The notes below the pieces were generated by a model. The model was not told the origin of the DNA, made no database searches, and worked only from the letters and a program-made list of their open reading frames with translations. Of a stretch of 64,000 nt of DNA, positions 17,978-27,039 are shown piece after piece. Position 1 is the stretch's first letter, and every line of letters starts with the position of its first letter. The stretch spans positions 2,542,001 to 2,606,000 of the forward strand of contig CAWHVG010000005.1 in NCBI GenBank assembly GCA_963832725.1. The letters are read 5' to 3'. A program made the position numbers and the translations under genes. The DNA comes from JAEZBP01 sp963832725. Lineage in GTDB: Bacteria; Myxococcota_A; Polyangia; Polyangiales; Sandaracinaceae.

Positions 17978-19069
17978 CTAACCGAGCGGGTCGCTCGCGA
18001 AGCCCCACATCGTCGGCTCGGGCGTGATGGTGACGCCGAAACGGCTCTGGACGGCGTCGCGGACCTGCCTCGCCAGCGCCATCAGCTCGCGCGTGGTGCC
18101 GCCGCCGTGATGGACCAACGCCAACGCGTGCTTGGTGGAGATGCCGACGCGGCCGGCGACCGTGCCCTTGGCGATGCCGGCTCGCTCGATCAGCCAGCCT
18201 GCGGCCAGCTTGGTCCGCGTCGTTCCGTCCGGTGCCTCGACGGGCCAGCGCGGGACCTGGCTCGCGTCGCCGACGACCCCCTCCGCCACCGCGCGCTCGA
18301 CCAGCTTCTCCGCTTCCTCGCTCGGGACGATGGGGTTGGTGAAGAACGAGCCGGCGCTCCGGCGGTTCGGATCGTCCTCGTCGATCACCATCGACTTCTT
18401 GCGGCGGAGCCGGATGACGGTCTCGCGCACGGTGGCCAGGCTGCGATCGCCGGCCAGCGAGCGCTCTAGCTCGGCGTAGCGGATCGTCGGCTCGCCGTCG
18501 GGAACCAGCGCGAACGTGACCTCGGTGACGACGTAGCGTTCCGGGTGGTGCTTGAAGTAGCTGTCCCGGTAGCCGAGCTCGCACGCAGACGGCGAGAGCG
18601 TGCGGACCTCGAGGCTCTCGCGGTCCACGACCCGCACCGCGTGGAGGTGCTCGGCGATCTCCTGCCCGTAGGCACCGACGTTCTGGATCGGCGTGGCGCC
18701 GACGCGGCCGGGAATGCCCGAGAGGCACTCCAGCCCGGCCAGCCCGGCGGAGACGGTCCGCGCGACCAGCGGATCCCACCGCTCGCCCGCGGCGGCGCGG
18801 ATCAGGACCCGGCCATTGGCGCGCTCTTCCTCGACGCCGAGCAGGTCCATCTCGATGACCAGCCCGTCGAAGCCCTCGTCCGCGACGACCAAGTTGGAGC
18901 CGCCGCCGAGGATGGCCACCGGCACGCCGCGCAGCCGCGCCCAGCGGAGGCCGCCGACGACCTCTTCTTCATCGCGCGCGACCAGGTAGAAGCGCGCCGG
19001 CCCGCCGAGCTCCAGCGTGGTGCGCGGCGCCAGCGCCACGTCCTCCAGGATTTCGAGCGCCGGGATCAC
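17978..19069 (-). CDS. murB: UDP-N-acetylenolpyruvoylglucosamine reductase
   Basis: 363 residues from GTG 19069, overlapping the serS stop as GTGA. MurB reduces UDP-GlcNAc-enolpyruvate to UDP-MurNAc in the cytoplasm, using FAD and NADPH. The FAD-binding segment VPVAILGGGSNLVVADEGF, the substrate/FAD loop CLSGIPGRVGATPIQNVGAY, GYRDSYFK (type I MurB Tyr loop) and the proton-donor Ser segment SAGSFFTNP are all present, along with the C-terminal KHALALVHHGGG. Full family length with no frameshift. The serS-murB pair looks co-transcribed. Confidence 0.95.
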   Translation of the reverse strand: MIPALEILEDVALAPRTTLELGGPARFYLVARDEEEVVGGLRWARLRGVPVAILGGGSNLVVADEGFDGLVIEMDLLGVEEERANGRVLIRAAAGERWDPLVARTVSAGLAGLECLSGIPGRVGATPIQNVGAYGQEIAEHLHAVRVVDRESLEVRTLSPSACELGYRDSYFKHHPERYVVTEVTFALVPDGEPTIRYAELERSLAGDRSLATVRETVIRLRRKKSMVIDEDDPNRRSAGSFFTNPIVPSEEAEKLVERAVAEGVVGDASQVPRWPVEAPDGTTRTKLAAGWLIERAGIAKGTVAGRVGISTKHALALVHHGGGTTRELMALARQVRDAVQSRFGVTITPEPTMWGFASDPLG

Positions 19070-20381
19070 GCGGGCGTCAGCCGCTCCACGCCGCCCATGT
19101 AGGGACGCAGCGCCTCCGGCACGATCGACCGAGCCGTCCGCCTGCTGGTTCTGCTCCAGGATCGCCACCAGCGTCCGGCCGACCGCGAGGGCCGAGCCGT
19201 TCAGCGTGTGGGCGAGCCGCGGCTTGCCGCCGACCTCGGTCCGGTAGCGGATCTTGGCCCGGCGAGCCTGGAAGTCGCCGAACCACGAGCAGCTCGAGAA
19301 TCTCGCGGTACGCGTCCTGCGCCGGCAGCCAGACCTCGATGTCGTAGGTCTTCTGCGAGGAGAACCCGAGGTCCGCCGTGCAGAGCTCGATGACGCGGTG
19401 CGCGAGCCCGAGGCGTCGCAGGACCTCCTCGGCGTGGCCGACCAGCTTCTCGAGCAGCGCCTCGCCCTGATCCGCCGGCGCGAAGTGGACGAGCTCCACC
19501 TTGTCGAACTGGTGCTGGCGGATGAGGCCGCGGGTGTCCTTGCCATAGCTGCCCGCCTCGCTCCGGAAGCAGGGCGTGTAGGCCGTGTACTGCTTGGGCA
19601 GCTCGCCGGCGTCGAAGATCTCGTTCGCCCGGTAGTTGGTGATCTGCACCTCGGCGGTGGGCGAGAGGTAGAGGTCCACCCGCTCCGCCGTGTCGTCGTC
19701 CGCGTAGTGCCGGACCACCTTGAAGAGGTCCGCCTCGAACTTCGGGAGCTGCCCCGTGCCGCGCAGCGCGCTGCCCTGCACCAGCACCGGCGGCCAGAGC
19801 TCCTCGTAGCCGTGCTCGCCGGTGTGGAGATCGAGCATGAACGAAATCAGCGCCCGCTCGAGGCGCGCGCCCATCCCGCGCAGCACGCCGAAGCGCGCAC
19901 CGCTGAGCTTGGCGGCCCGCTCCAGATCCAGGATGCCGAGGCTGTTGCCGAGCTCGACGTGGTCCTTGGCCTCGAACTCGAAGCGCGGGGGCTCACCCCA
20001 GGACCGGAGCACCGGGTTGTCGGCCTCGCTCCGCCCGACCGGCGCGCTCTCGTGGGGGAGGTTCGGCACCTCCATGATCAACGCGTCGAGCGCCCCCTCG
20101 ACCTCGATCCGCTCGGCCTCGAGCTCCTTGACGCGGTCGGCCAGCTCCTTGAGGACGGTCCGCCGCTCGGTGAACTCGGCGCTGGACTTGTCGAGCTTGG
20201 CCATCGCCTTGCTGGCCTCGTTTCGCTCGGCGCGCAGGGTCTCGACCTGGGTGATGGCGGCGCTGCGACGCTCGGCCAGCTCGGCGATGCGATCGACGGT
20301 GGCAGCGGCGCCGGCGCCGCGGGTGGCCAGGCGGCGGCGGACGTCGTCGAGGTTCTCGGTGACGTGGCGAAGGTCCAGCAT
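19066..20381 (-). CDS. serS: seryl-tRNA synthetase (two frameshifts)
   Basis: ATG 20381 starts LDLRHVTENLDDVRRRL; residues ~1-110 are the tRNA-binding coiled-coil arm. Class II motif 2 is clear: TPCFRSEAGSYGKDTRGLIR, with QFDKVELVHF after it. The frame shifts near 19285, where WLPAQDAYREI passes to SCSWFGDFQARRAKIRYR, and again near 19125, just before the C-terminus. Motif 3 (LNGSALAVGRTLVAILEQNQ) is intact. Since SerS is essential and no second copy is visible here, these shifts are most likely sequencing errors. The stop overlaps the murB GTG start by four bases. Confidence 0.92.
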
Positions 20382-20476
20382 GCGCGAGGCATAGCATGTC
20401 GCGCCGCCCGCACGACGCGCCGCCGACACGTGTGATAGCGTTCGCGCCAACGATGCGGTCAGGGAGCGAAGGACGT

Positions 20477-21523
20477 ATGAAGACGCGCTGGCTTCGGTGG
20501 ATGGCGGCGGTGTGGTTGCTGATCGGGCTCGGCCTGGTCGCGGTGCCGGTCTTCGCCCAACGGACCGGCGGCAGCTTCGGCGGCGGCAGCTTCGGCGGTG
20601 GCGGTGGCGGCGGCGGCGGCTTCCACAGCAGCGGCGGCAGCTTCGGCGGCGGCAGCTACGGCGGCGGCAGCTACGGCGGCGGCTATCACAGCTACGGCGG
20701 TGGCGGCGGCGGCCTGCCCTGCGCCTGCTCGCTCCCGCTCCTCTTCATCTTCGTCATCGTCATCATCACATCGCGGATGAGGCAGTCCGGCCTCAACAGC
20801 CCCGGCGGCAGTTACTCGCCCTCCCACGGCGCGCGTGGCTGGGGCCAGGTCGACATCTCCGCCATCCAGCTCGGCATCGACTGGCGGGCGCGGCGCGAGC
20901 TGCAGGCCCAGCTCGAACGCATGGCGAAGAGCGGACAGACCTCGTCGCAGGCCGGGTTGGCCAGCCTCCTGCGCGAGACCGTGCTGAACATCCGTCGGGC
21001 CGAAGTGAGCTGGCTCTACGCGGCGGTCGCGAACTACCACCCGATGAGCGCCGCCAGCGCCGAGGGCATCTTCCGGCAGCTCGCCGTGGACGCCCGCTCG
21101 CGCTTCCGCGAAGAGCTGGTCCGCAACGTCGACGGCAGCAAGAGCGCGCAGCAGGCGAGCGCCATGCGCGCCCGGCCCGAAGAGGGCGAAGGCGTCGTCG
21201 TCGTCACCCTCATCGTGGCCGCCCGCCGTGAGATCCTCGACGTCTTGGAGACGCAGGACGCCGGCAAGATCAAGGCGCTCCTCGACGACATGACCGCCGT
21301 GGCCAACCCGCAGATGCTGGTGGCGATGGAGGTCATCTGGTCACCGGCCGCCGAGAACGACCGCATGAGCACGGCCGAGCTGGAGACGCTCTACCCGCAC
21401 ATGAAGAAGATCGACGAGCACTCGATCGCGGGCCGCATCTTCTGCGACTACTGCAAGGGCCCCTACGCAGCCGAGCTGTTGAAGTGCCCGCACTGCGGCG
21501 CCCCCGCGCCGGGCGCGCGGTAG
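20477..21523 (+). CDS. DUF1517 family membrane protein with Gly-rich loop
   Basis: 348 residues from ATG 20477 after GAAGGA. A signal peptide ends near VPVFAQR. Residues ~30-85 are almost only Gly, Ser, Phe and Tyr in GGSFGGGS/GGSYGGG repeats. A hydrophobic segment (LPLLFIFVIVIITSR) anchors the protein, and the cytoplasmic or periplasmic C-terminal domain includes LLRETVLNIRRAEVSWLYAA, the DUF1517 core, and EGVVVVTLIVAARREIL. The tail holds a zinc ribbon with two CxxC pairs (CDYC and CPHC). Members occur in cyanobacteria, plastids and myxobacteria; function unknown. Transcribed divergently from serS. Confidence 0.8.
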   Translation: MKTRWLRWMAAVWLLIGLGLVAVPVFAQRTGGSFGGGSFGGGGGGGGGFHSSGGSFGGGSYGGGSYGGGYHSYGGGGGGLPCACSLPLLFIFVIVIITSRMRQSGLNSPGGSYSPSHGARGWGQVDISAIQLGIDWRARRELQAQLERMAKSGQTSSQAGLASLLRETVLNIRRAEVSWLYAAVANYHPMSAASAEGIFRQLAVDARSRFREELVRNVDGSKSAQQASAMRARPEEGEGVVVVTLIVAARREILDVLETQDAGKIKALLDDMTAVANPQMLVAMEVIWSPAAENDRMSTAELETLYPHMKKIDEHSIAGRIFCDYCKGPYAAELLKCPHCGAPAPGAR

Positions 21524-22032
21524 GCCCGGCTTCGCGCCTCTTCGAGGCGGCGTAGCTGGTCGGTGCAGCGGAGCAGCGGCCGCGCCACGTCGGTGCCGGC
21601 GGACGGGGGCTACCACTCCAGCAACTGAGGTGAGAGGCGGGGCAGGCTCGGTCGTGTGACGCCGAAGAACGTGTCGTGGGACGAGGTCGAAGCTCCGCCC
21701 GCGGTCAACGTGGGCTTCAAAGTCCCATTCGATGTCAAGTTAACACACGACTACTTTCTTTTTCAATAGGTCAGGGTGCGGGCGGCAGCGGCTGCGAGAG
21801 GATCCGTCTCTCAGGGTCTCCTGGGTGGAACGTGCACTTCCCGATCGATCGGCGTGCGGAAACGAGTGTCGGTGTCGGGAAACGAGTTGAAGGTTGGTAC
21901 GGCAGCCCACCGTCCAGAGCGGCTCCGCCGAACGCGCTCGCCTCGCCTCGCTCGCGAGAAGTAGCTCGCCCTCCCGCGGGGCGAGAGGGCGAGGGTGGAG
22001 AGCTGCGGCGCCGGCTGGTGACCGTGCTCGGT
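21524..22032. other. intergenic region with a low-GC patch and one hairpin
   Basis: About 500 bases between the DUF1517 gene and the stop of the IS66-interrupted gene. At 21733-21773 the composition drops sharply to AT-rich (GTTAACACACGACTACTTTC and following T-run), unlike anything nearby; it could be a promoter or an old insertion remnant. A hairpin at 21965-21993 is listed separately. No convincing gene. Confidence 0.5.
21965..21993 (-). terminator. possible terminator hairpin
   Basis: CTCGCCCTC at 21965-21973 pairs perfectly with GAGGGCGAG at 21985-21993 around an 11-base GC-rich loop. It lies about 40 bases past the stop of the minus-strand gene at 22033. There is no clear U-tract, so the call is tentative. 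Confidence 0.35.
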
Positions 22033-22835
22033 TCAGGAGTTGGAGCCCGGCCCGCCGGGGCCGACCAGGTCCGCGCCGGTGGGGGCGTCTCCGCTGTTGG
22101 CTGGGTTCCCGCCGGCCGCGTCTCCGCCTCCGGCGACATTCGCGGTGGTGACGCCGTTGCCGCCGTTCGCCGCGTCGCTCGCGCCGCCGGCCTGGAGGCC
22201 GGCGTCGTCGACGACGACGTCCTCCACCGTGCCGTCGGGGCGGCGCACCGGGCGCAGGAAGCCGAGCTCGCGGAGCGAGCGGCGATCGTGGATCACCGTG
22301 CGCGCGATGCCGCTCCACTCGAGGTACCAGTTCCACATCCGGTCCTCGGCCGCGCTCACCTTCTCGGGCTCGACGGGCGCCAGCACGTCGGCGGCCTCCG
22401 GCACGGTGCCCACCTTGGCAGGAGATTCCCGCCCCTTCTGCTCGACCTCGGCGGTGAAGCCGCGTTTGTTCAGCAGCGCACGGGCGTCGGCGCCCTTCGG
22501 GAGACCGCCGTCGCTCTCGGGTTTGCACACCTCGTCGATGCGGTCGAGCAGCGTGCGGACCGACACCACGACGTCCACGCCTTCCGTCTGGGTCAGGTTG
22601 CGGAAGACCACGTCGTGCACGGCCGGGTAGTTGGTGCGCAGGACCACCTCGACGATGGGGAACCAGTGGTTCTCCCATTGGTCGATGGCGGCCAGCTGCT
22701 TCGGATCGAACCCGGGCTTGATGGCGAGCCGCACGCTGGTGAGCCCGTTCAAGAGCGACATCCCCGTGCCCAGCTCGTCTTCGTCGAAGCCGTAGGGCGT
22801 CAGCCTTCGCCAGATCAACGGGTCGGACAGACCCA

Positions 22836-22843
22836 CCACGAAA
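22836..22843. repeat. IS66 target-site duplication, left copy
   Basis: CCACGAAA directly beside the left IS end; identical to 24357-24364. An 8-bp duplication is what IS66-family transposition produces. Confidence 0.93.
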
Positions 22844-24356
22844 GTAACCGTTCACGGGGTCACGCCGCGATGGGCAGCAGCGACGGCGGCGTAGCGGACG
22901 TGTCCTTCGCGGCGAGGGCGTCCATGAGGAATCCCATGACGTCGCGCTCCTGCTTGCGGAGCGTGTCGACGGCGGAGAGCATCCGCTCGACGAAGCGGCT
23001 CCCACGGTCGCTCTGCGTTCCGAACGACAACTTTCGGAGGATGACCGCGTGACGGAGGGCGCGCTCGGCCTCGTTGTTGGTCGGCGCGACGCCCTCGACA
23101 TCGACGAAGGTCCAGAGCGCGTCGCGGTACTTCAGCAGCGCCTTGGCCTTGCCTCGGGTGCGGGTGCACGGAGACTCGGCCGCCTCGTCGAGCAGCCTCT
23201 CGATCTCGGTGCGGATGGGGACCATCCGGCGTTGCAGCGTTCGATGTTGCAGGGTCCCGTCGCGCACGCGGCGCCAGAGCTTGAACATCTTCCGGGTCTG
23301 CTCGAGCAGGGGGACGCCGTACTTCGCGCAGTCCCCGTCGGTCCGGTCCGCGAGGCCCTGGAACATGCGTTTCAAGTGCGCCCAGCACGTCTGCTGCGGC
23401 CCCTCGCGGAAGCCGTACGAGGCGAGCCGGTCGACGACGAGCGTCCCGTCGAAGCCGCCGAGCAGGCGCTTCGCCCCGTCGGTGCAGCGACCGGCCTGGA
23501 TGAGGAAGAAGCTGACCGTGCAGGTGCAGGCGACCCAGAGCCAGTGCGTCTTGTGCTCCTGCTGCCAGCTCGTCTCGTCCGCGTGCAGGACGTCTTGGGC
23601 CTGCACGAACCCGTGCAGCTCCTCGTGCGGGGTCTCGAGCGCGTCGCCGACTCGGCGCTCGCAGTTGCTGACGGCGCCGGTCGAGATCGTGACGCCGAAC
23701 AGCTCGCCCAGGATCCGCTGCGTGTTCCGCTTGCTCAGCCGGTAGAGGCCCGTGAGCAGCGCCACCGTCGCGACCAGCCTTGGCCCGAACGCGCCTCGCG
23801 GAACGTCGTCGGGAAGCTCCGCGCGGGTTACGCATCCGCAGCGACACTCGACCGCGTGGAGCCGATGCTCGTCGACGTGTGGCCGCACCTCGGGCAGCTC
23901 GGTCACTTGATGCCGCTGCGGCTCCGCATCCGCCGTCTTCGGCAGCCGCTTGCCGCATCCGCCGCACTCGGAGGGGTAGTGATCGTGGAAGGCGTCCACT
24001 TGCTCCGGCGGCAGCAGCTCCCGATGGCGACCCCCGCCGGGGCGCTTCTTCCGCTTCTTCCGCTTCGTGCCCTTCTTCGCGTTGCGGTGCGGATTTTGGC
24101 CCCGGTCCGTCGAGGGCGGCAGCGACGAGTTCGACGAGTTCTGGCCGAGCTTCGTCTCCAGCTCCGCCACCCGCTTCTCGAGCTTCGCGATCGTCGCCAC
24201 GTGCTTCGCAATCGTCGCGTCGCGTTGCGAGACCGCTGCTTCCAGCGCGGCGAGTCGCTGCTCGAGGTCCGACACGCCTCCGGTAGATCACGCTCTCGCC
24301 CTCGACGCCGTGGGGGCAATCACAAGATTACCGCCGCTACCCCCGTGAACGCTTAC
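22844..24356 (-). mobile_element. IS66-family insertion sequence with tnpC only (ISBst12-like group)
   Basis: 1513 bp. The left end reads GTAACCGTTCACGGGG and the right end, on the opposite strand, GTAAGCGTTCACGGGG: 15 of 16 bases match and both begin with the GTAA typical of IS66. CCACGAAA is duplicated on both sides. Only the tnpC gene is present; tnpA and tnpB accessory genes are absent, as in the ISBst12 subgroup. Intact transposase, near-perfect ends and a perfect duplication point to a recent insertion. Confidence 0.95.
22860..24275 (-). CDS. tnpC: IS66 family transposase TnpC
   Basis: 471 residues from GTG 24275. Order of parts: an N-terminal leucine-zipper-like coiled coil (~1-45), the conserved NSSNSSLPPS block, a Lys/Arg-rich stretch, a zinc finger (C104-x-x-C107 with C144/C146/C148), and the DDE catalytic domain with D233 (HADET), D282 (VVDRLASYG) and E402 (TNNEAERALR). 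The C-terminus has RGSRFVERMLSAVDTLRKQ. Full length with no frameshift, so likely active. It catalyses movement of the surrounding element. Confidence 0.96.
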   Translation of the reverse strand: MSDLEQRLAALEAAVSQRDATIAKHVATIAKLEKRVAELETKLGQNSSNSSLPPSTDRGQNPHRNAKKGTKRKKRKKRPGGGRHRELLPPEQVDAFHDHYPSECGGCGKRLPKTADAEPQRHQVTELPEVRPHVDEHRLHAVECRCGCVTRAELPDDVPRGAFGPRLVATVALLTGLYRLSKRNTQRILGELFGVTISTGAVSNCERRVGDALETPHEELHGFVQAQDVLHADETSWQQEHKTHWLWVACTCTVSFFLIQAGRCTDGAKRLLGGFDGTLVVDRLASYGFREGPQQTCWAHLKRMFQGLADRTDGDCAKYGVPLLEQTRKMFKLWRRVRDGTLQHRTLQRRMVPIRTEIERLLDEAAESPCTRTRGKAKALLKYRDALWTFVDVEGVAPTNNEAERALRHAVILRKLSFGTQSDRGSRFVERMLSAVDTLRKQERDVMGFLMDALAAKDTSATPPSLLPIAA

Positions 24357-24364
24357 CCACGAAA
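24357..24364. repeat. IS66 target-site duplication, right copy
   Basis: CCACGAAA directly beside the right IS end, identical to the copy at 22836-22843; it encodes the DFV codons of the interrupted gene on the minus strand. Confidence 0.93.
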
Positions 24365-24562
24365 TCCAGCACGCGCCGCGCCTTGGTGCCGATGGACAGT
24401 TCGGCCATGCGTCCTCCTCTCTTTTCCGGTTGATGGTTCGCGAGAGGAGGGTCCACTTCCGCGTGCGACCCACCTCGTCGCTGCGGGAAACCCGGCGAAC
24501 TGCCCCCTCGCCCGATCTCCGTTGTAACCCGAGACCGAGGCCGCTGACGAGAGTCACCGCCT

Positions 24563-25305
24563 GAGGACGCCTGGACGCCGCCCGGCGGAGACCCCAAGCC
24601 GCTCGGCGGAGACCCCAAGCCGCTCGGCGGAGATTGGCAGGCGCTCGGCGGAGACCCCAAGCCGCTCGGCGGAGATCGGCAGGCGCCCGCCCGAGACCCG
24701 AAGGCGCCCGGCGGAGACCCGAAGGCGCCCGGCGGAGACCCGAAGGCGCCCGGCGGAGACCCGAAGGCGCCCGGCGGAGACCCCAAGCCGCTCGTCGGAG
24801 ATCGGCAGGCGCTCACCAGAACCGAGAGCCGGCTCCGAGGAAAGCCGACGCTCCCCGGAGAGGGCGCCCGGGGAGATGGCAGGCGCCGGCGGAGACCGAA
24901 GGCGCCCGGCGGAGACCCGAAGGCGCCCGGCGGAGACCCGAAGACGTCGTACGCAAAAGGCGCGCGGCGAAAACTCGACGGCGCTCCACGAAAACCCGAA
25001 GTCGGTTTCCAGAAACTCGACGGCGCCGGGGAGAAACTCGACGGCGCCGGGGAGAAACTCGACGGCGCTTGGGAGAAACTCGACGGCGCCTGGGAGAAAC
25101 TCGACGGCGCCTGGGAGAAACTCGACGGCGCCTGGGAGAAACTCGACGGCGCCCGGTAGAAACTCGACGGCGCCTGGGAGAAACTCGACGGCGCCCGGTA
25201 GAAACTCGACGGCGTCTTAGGAAAACTCGACGGCGCCCAGCAAAACTCGACGGCGCTCATCGGAAACTCGACGGCGCTCGCGGGAAATCCGAAGTCGCTC
25301 TCGGG
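24563..25305. repeat. 21-bp-period tandem array between divergent genes (array 1)
   Basis: Two blocks with the same 21-base period. Block 1a (about 24563-24950) repeats CGGCGGAGACCCGAAGGCGC and variants with CCCCAAGCCGCTC or ATCGGCAGGCGCTC. Block 1b (about 24965-25305) repeats GAAACTCGACGGCGCC plus TGGGA or CGGTA; AACTCGACGGCG recurs 13 times at exactly 21-base steps from 25014 to 25266. Being a multiple of three, the array is open in several frames (minus strand heptads FSQAPSS and GSPPGAF; plus strand RRRPEGA and RNSTAPG). It fills most of the 1025 bases between the starts of the interrupted gene (24408, minus) and its paralogue (25434, plus). Confidence 0.92.
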
Positions 25306-25433
25306 AAATCGGTGGGCGCGCTTTCGGGTGTGCGTCATCGTGCTCGGAGCACGAGCCTCGCCCGACGGGAGCCCGAAAAGCCGCTCGATCTCGCGTCTCG
25401 ATGGGCGTGCGCGCGTGCCGAGGGGAGGACGCG

Positions 25434-25700
25434 ATGCCGCATCGGACCGCCCAGAAGGCCCACCGCCTGCTCGACTTTCTGGTCGGGCTCGGCGGGCCCT
25501 CGGACGCGATGCTCATCGCTCACGACGTTTCCGCGGAAATCGCAGTGTCACCAGCGAAGGAGGTACCGGAGGTCTCGGCCGCCGCCCCGAGGCCCGTCGC
25601 CGGGGTTCTCACGCCCCCGACGGGCACACGACCGGGCTCGACGAAGCGCGCTCCGCCTGCCGCGGAGCGAATCCTGGTCACTACGCCAGCAGGGCCGGTC
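25434..25700 (+). pseudogene. head of a gene paralogous to the IS66-interrupted gene
   Basis: ATG 25434 follows GGGGAGGACGCG, almost the same ribosome site as that of the interrupted gene. The product starts MPHRTAQKAHRLLDFLVGLG; K-A-x-R-x-L-D-F-x-V-G-L-x-x-P matches the other gene's TKARRVLDFVVGLSDP. Similarity fades after about residue 35, and the open frame then runs antisense into the RCC1-like gene without the WENHWFPIVE core. I read it as a truncated or rearranged paralogue. The chosen right limit is only the edge of the neighbouring gene. Confidence 0.5.
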
Positions 25701-26918
25701 TCACAGCATCAAGCGCACCTCACGGAGCACACGAGGATCGAGGGGCCGCTCGAGGACGGCACCGTAGAGCGCGTCCCTCCAACAACGGAGCACATCGTCC
25801 TCGTCGAGACAGCCGCCTCTCGCGGAAACCGTCATCGAACGGGGCCGTGCGACCGTCACCATCCGATTGAAGAAGTACGTTCCCTCGCCGAAGTGATAGA
25901 CGACACCGTCCAAGCCTGTCGAAAGGCATTCTGCCAGCGAGCAAACGATGTCACGGCTCGCGGGAACACCGGGTACGGGCACCGGATCGACGAGCTCCTC
26001 TTCCACCGTGGCGGACAGTTCGTTCGTCGAAAACGTCGGGTCTCCCCAGCACGAAAGAAGTCCATCTCGATCGACCACGCACGTCGCGAAGCCGGCGTTC
26101 GCCGCATCGACCACGGGTGAGAGCCGTGGGACCCGGCGCGCAATCAATTCGTCGGCGTAGCGGCTCGCGGGATCGGGCTCCCGACTGACTTGCCCGACGG
26201 CATCGTTTCCCCATGCGTAGAGGACGCCTTCCGCATCGAACGCGAGGTCGACCTCGATGCGCACCATCCCCTTCAACGGCTCTCCTCCCGGCGTCATCAC
26301 CGGCTGCGGCGTGGTCAGCTCGGGCCGACAACGCCCCTGGACATCGCTCCAACAGGCGACGCCGCCGTCCTCGAAGCGGACGCAGGTGCGCCCTCCCAAT
26401 GCTGCGATTTCCACCGCCGGCTGTGGAAGCTCCACCTCCTCCGGCAGGAGCCAATGGCCGACGCTGCACTCGCCATTGCCTCGCTCTCCCGCGAGCGACC
26501 GTCCCCAGGTCAGCACGCGGCCGTCATCCAGAAGCACGACACCGTGCGACCCGAGCTGGCTCTCGCCGATCACCACCTGCACTGCCCGCGCCGGGAGACC
26601 GACCCTGTGCGGCGGCAGCGGAGGATCACTCGGGTAGAACGTCCCGCCCCTGGGCTCGTCCACGCCGAACGGGACCCGTATCCTCGTCCCCCAGCAGTAG
26701 AGGCCCCCGTTGCGAATCGCGCACGTCGAGAGCTCGCCCACGGCCACGGTGCGCAGCGGTCGCCGCAACGACGTACGACGAGCGACGGGCAGCGAGGGCA
26801 CGTCCGGACGCCTGACCACCTCCTTCGGCGGCGCGCTCGTCTCCGACTCCGAGCACCCACCGGCGACGCCGGAAACCACGGTGGCCAGGAGGAGCGTCGA
26901 TGCCCAGTGAGAGCTCAC
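25701..26918 (-). CDS. RCC1-like repeat lipoprotein
   Basis: 405 residues if started at GTG 26918, which gives a signal sequence STLLLATVVSGVAGGC with a lipobox; the ribosome site is poor, so the start is uncertain. The mature part has RCC1-type blades: HTCA-like STCAIRNGGLYCWGTR, GRVLTWGRSLAGERGNG, TCVRFEDGGVACWSD, GVLYAWGNDAVGQVSRE, TCVVDRDGLLSCWGDP, CLDEDDVLRCWRD. These seven-bladed propeller repeats are frequent in secreted myxobacterial proteins. Most likely a surface-anchored binding protein; ligand unknown. Just downstream on the same strand as the zinc-ribbon protein gene. Confidence 0.8.
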   Translation of the reverse strand: MSSHWASTLLLATVVSGVAGGCSESETSAPPKEVVRRPDVPSLPVARRTSLRRPLRTVAVGELSTCAIRNGGLYCWGTRIRVPFGVDEPRGGTFYPSDPPLPPHRVGLPARAVQVVIGESQLGSHGVVLLDDGRVLTWGRSLAGERGNGECSVGHWLLPEEVELPQPAVEIAALGGRTCVRFEDGGVACWSDVQGRCRPELTTPQPVMTPGGEPLKGMVRIEVDLAFDAEGVLYAWGNDAVGQVSREPDPASRYADELIARRVPRLSPVVDAANAGFATCVVDRDGLLSCWGDPTFSTNELSATVEEELVDPVPVPGVPASRDIVCSLAECLSTGLDGVVYHFGEGTYFFNRMVTVARPRSMTVSARGGCLDEDDVLRCWRDALYGAVLERPLDPRVLREVRLML

Positions 26919-27039
26919 TTCCGAATCGTCCGCTCGTCGTGAGGTCCACGTGCCACGGAAGTGGGCGCGACGAGCAGACGTCCACCGAGAAGAGGCCACG
27001 GCGGCGTTCGGCGAGCTCGAGCGCGCGCCTCCTCGCGCG

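Larger units (their letters stand above)
22033..24408 (-). pseudogene. gene of unknown function interrupted by IS66
   Basis: ATG 24408 follows an excellent AGAGGAGG site and encodes MAELSIGTKARRVLDFV up to the insertion; the rest resumes at 22835. Removing the IS and one copy of the 8-bp duplication restores a single frame of 285 codons, joined as RVLDFVVGLSDPLIWRRL. The body contains WENHWFPIVEVVLR, NYPAVHDVVFRNLTQTEGVD and SVRTLLDRIDEV, followed by a Gly/Ala/Asn-rich tail. No known domain was recognised. The head resembles that of the plus-strand gene at 25434. The 3' part alone could start at 22839 but has no ribosome site, so the gene is probably inactive. Confidence 0.85.

Noticed and set aside
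21740..23101. 453-codon minus-strand frame across the interrupted gene and the low-GC patch
   Set aside because: It is out of frame with the real 3' part of the interrupted gene and crosses the IS66 end; Arg/Gly-rich shadow.
23049..24527. 492-codon plus-strand frame across IS66
   Set aside because: Antisense to tnpC and extends through the IS end into flanking DNA; no IS66 accessory protein similarity, so not tnpA or tnpB.
24563..25305. CRISPR or a single repetitive-protein gene
   Set aside because: No spacers. The heptad frames are open on both strands, none has a ribosome site, and any 21-bp repeat free of stops would look open, so a coding call is not supported.
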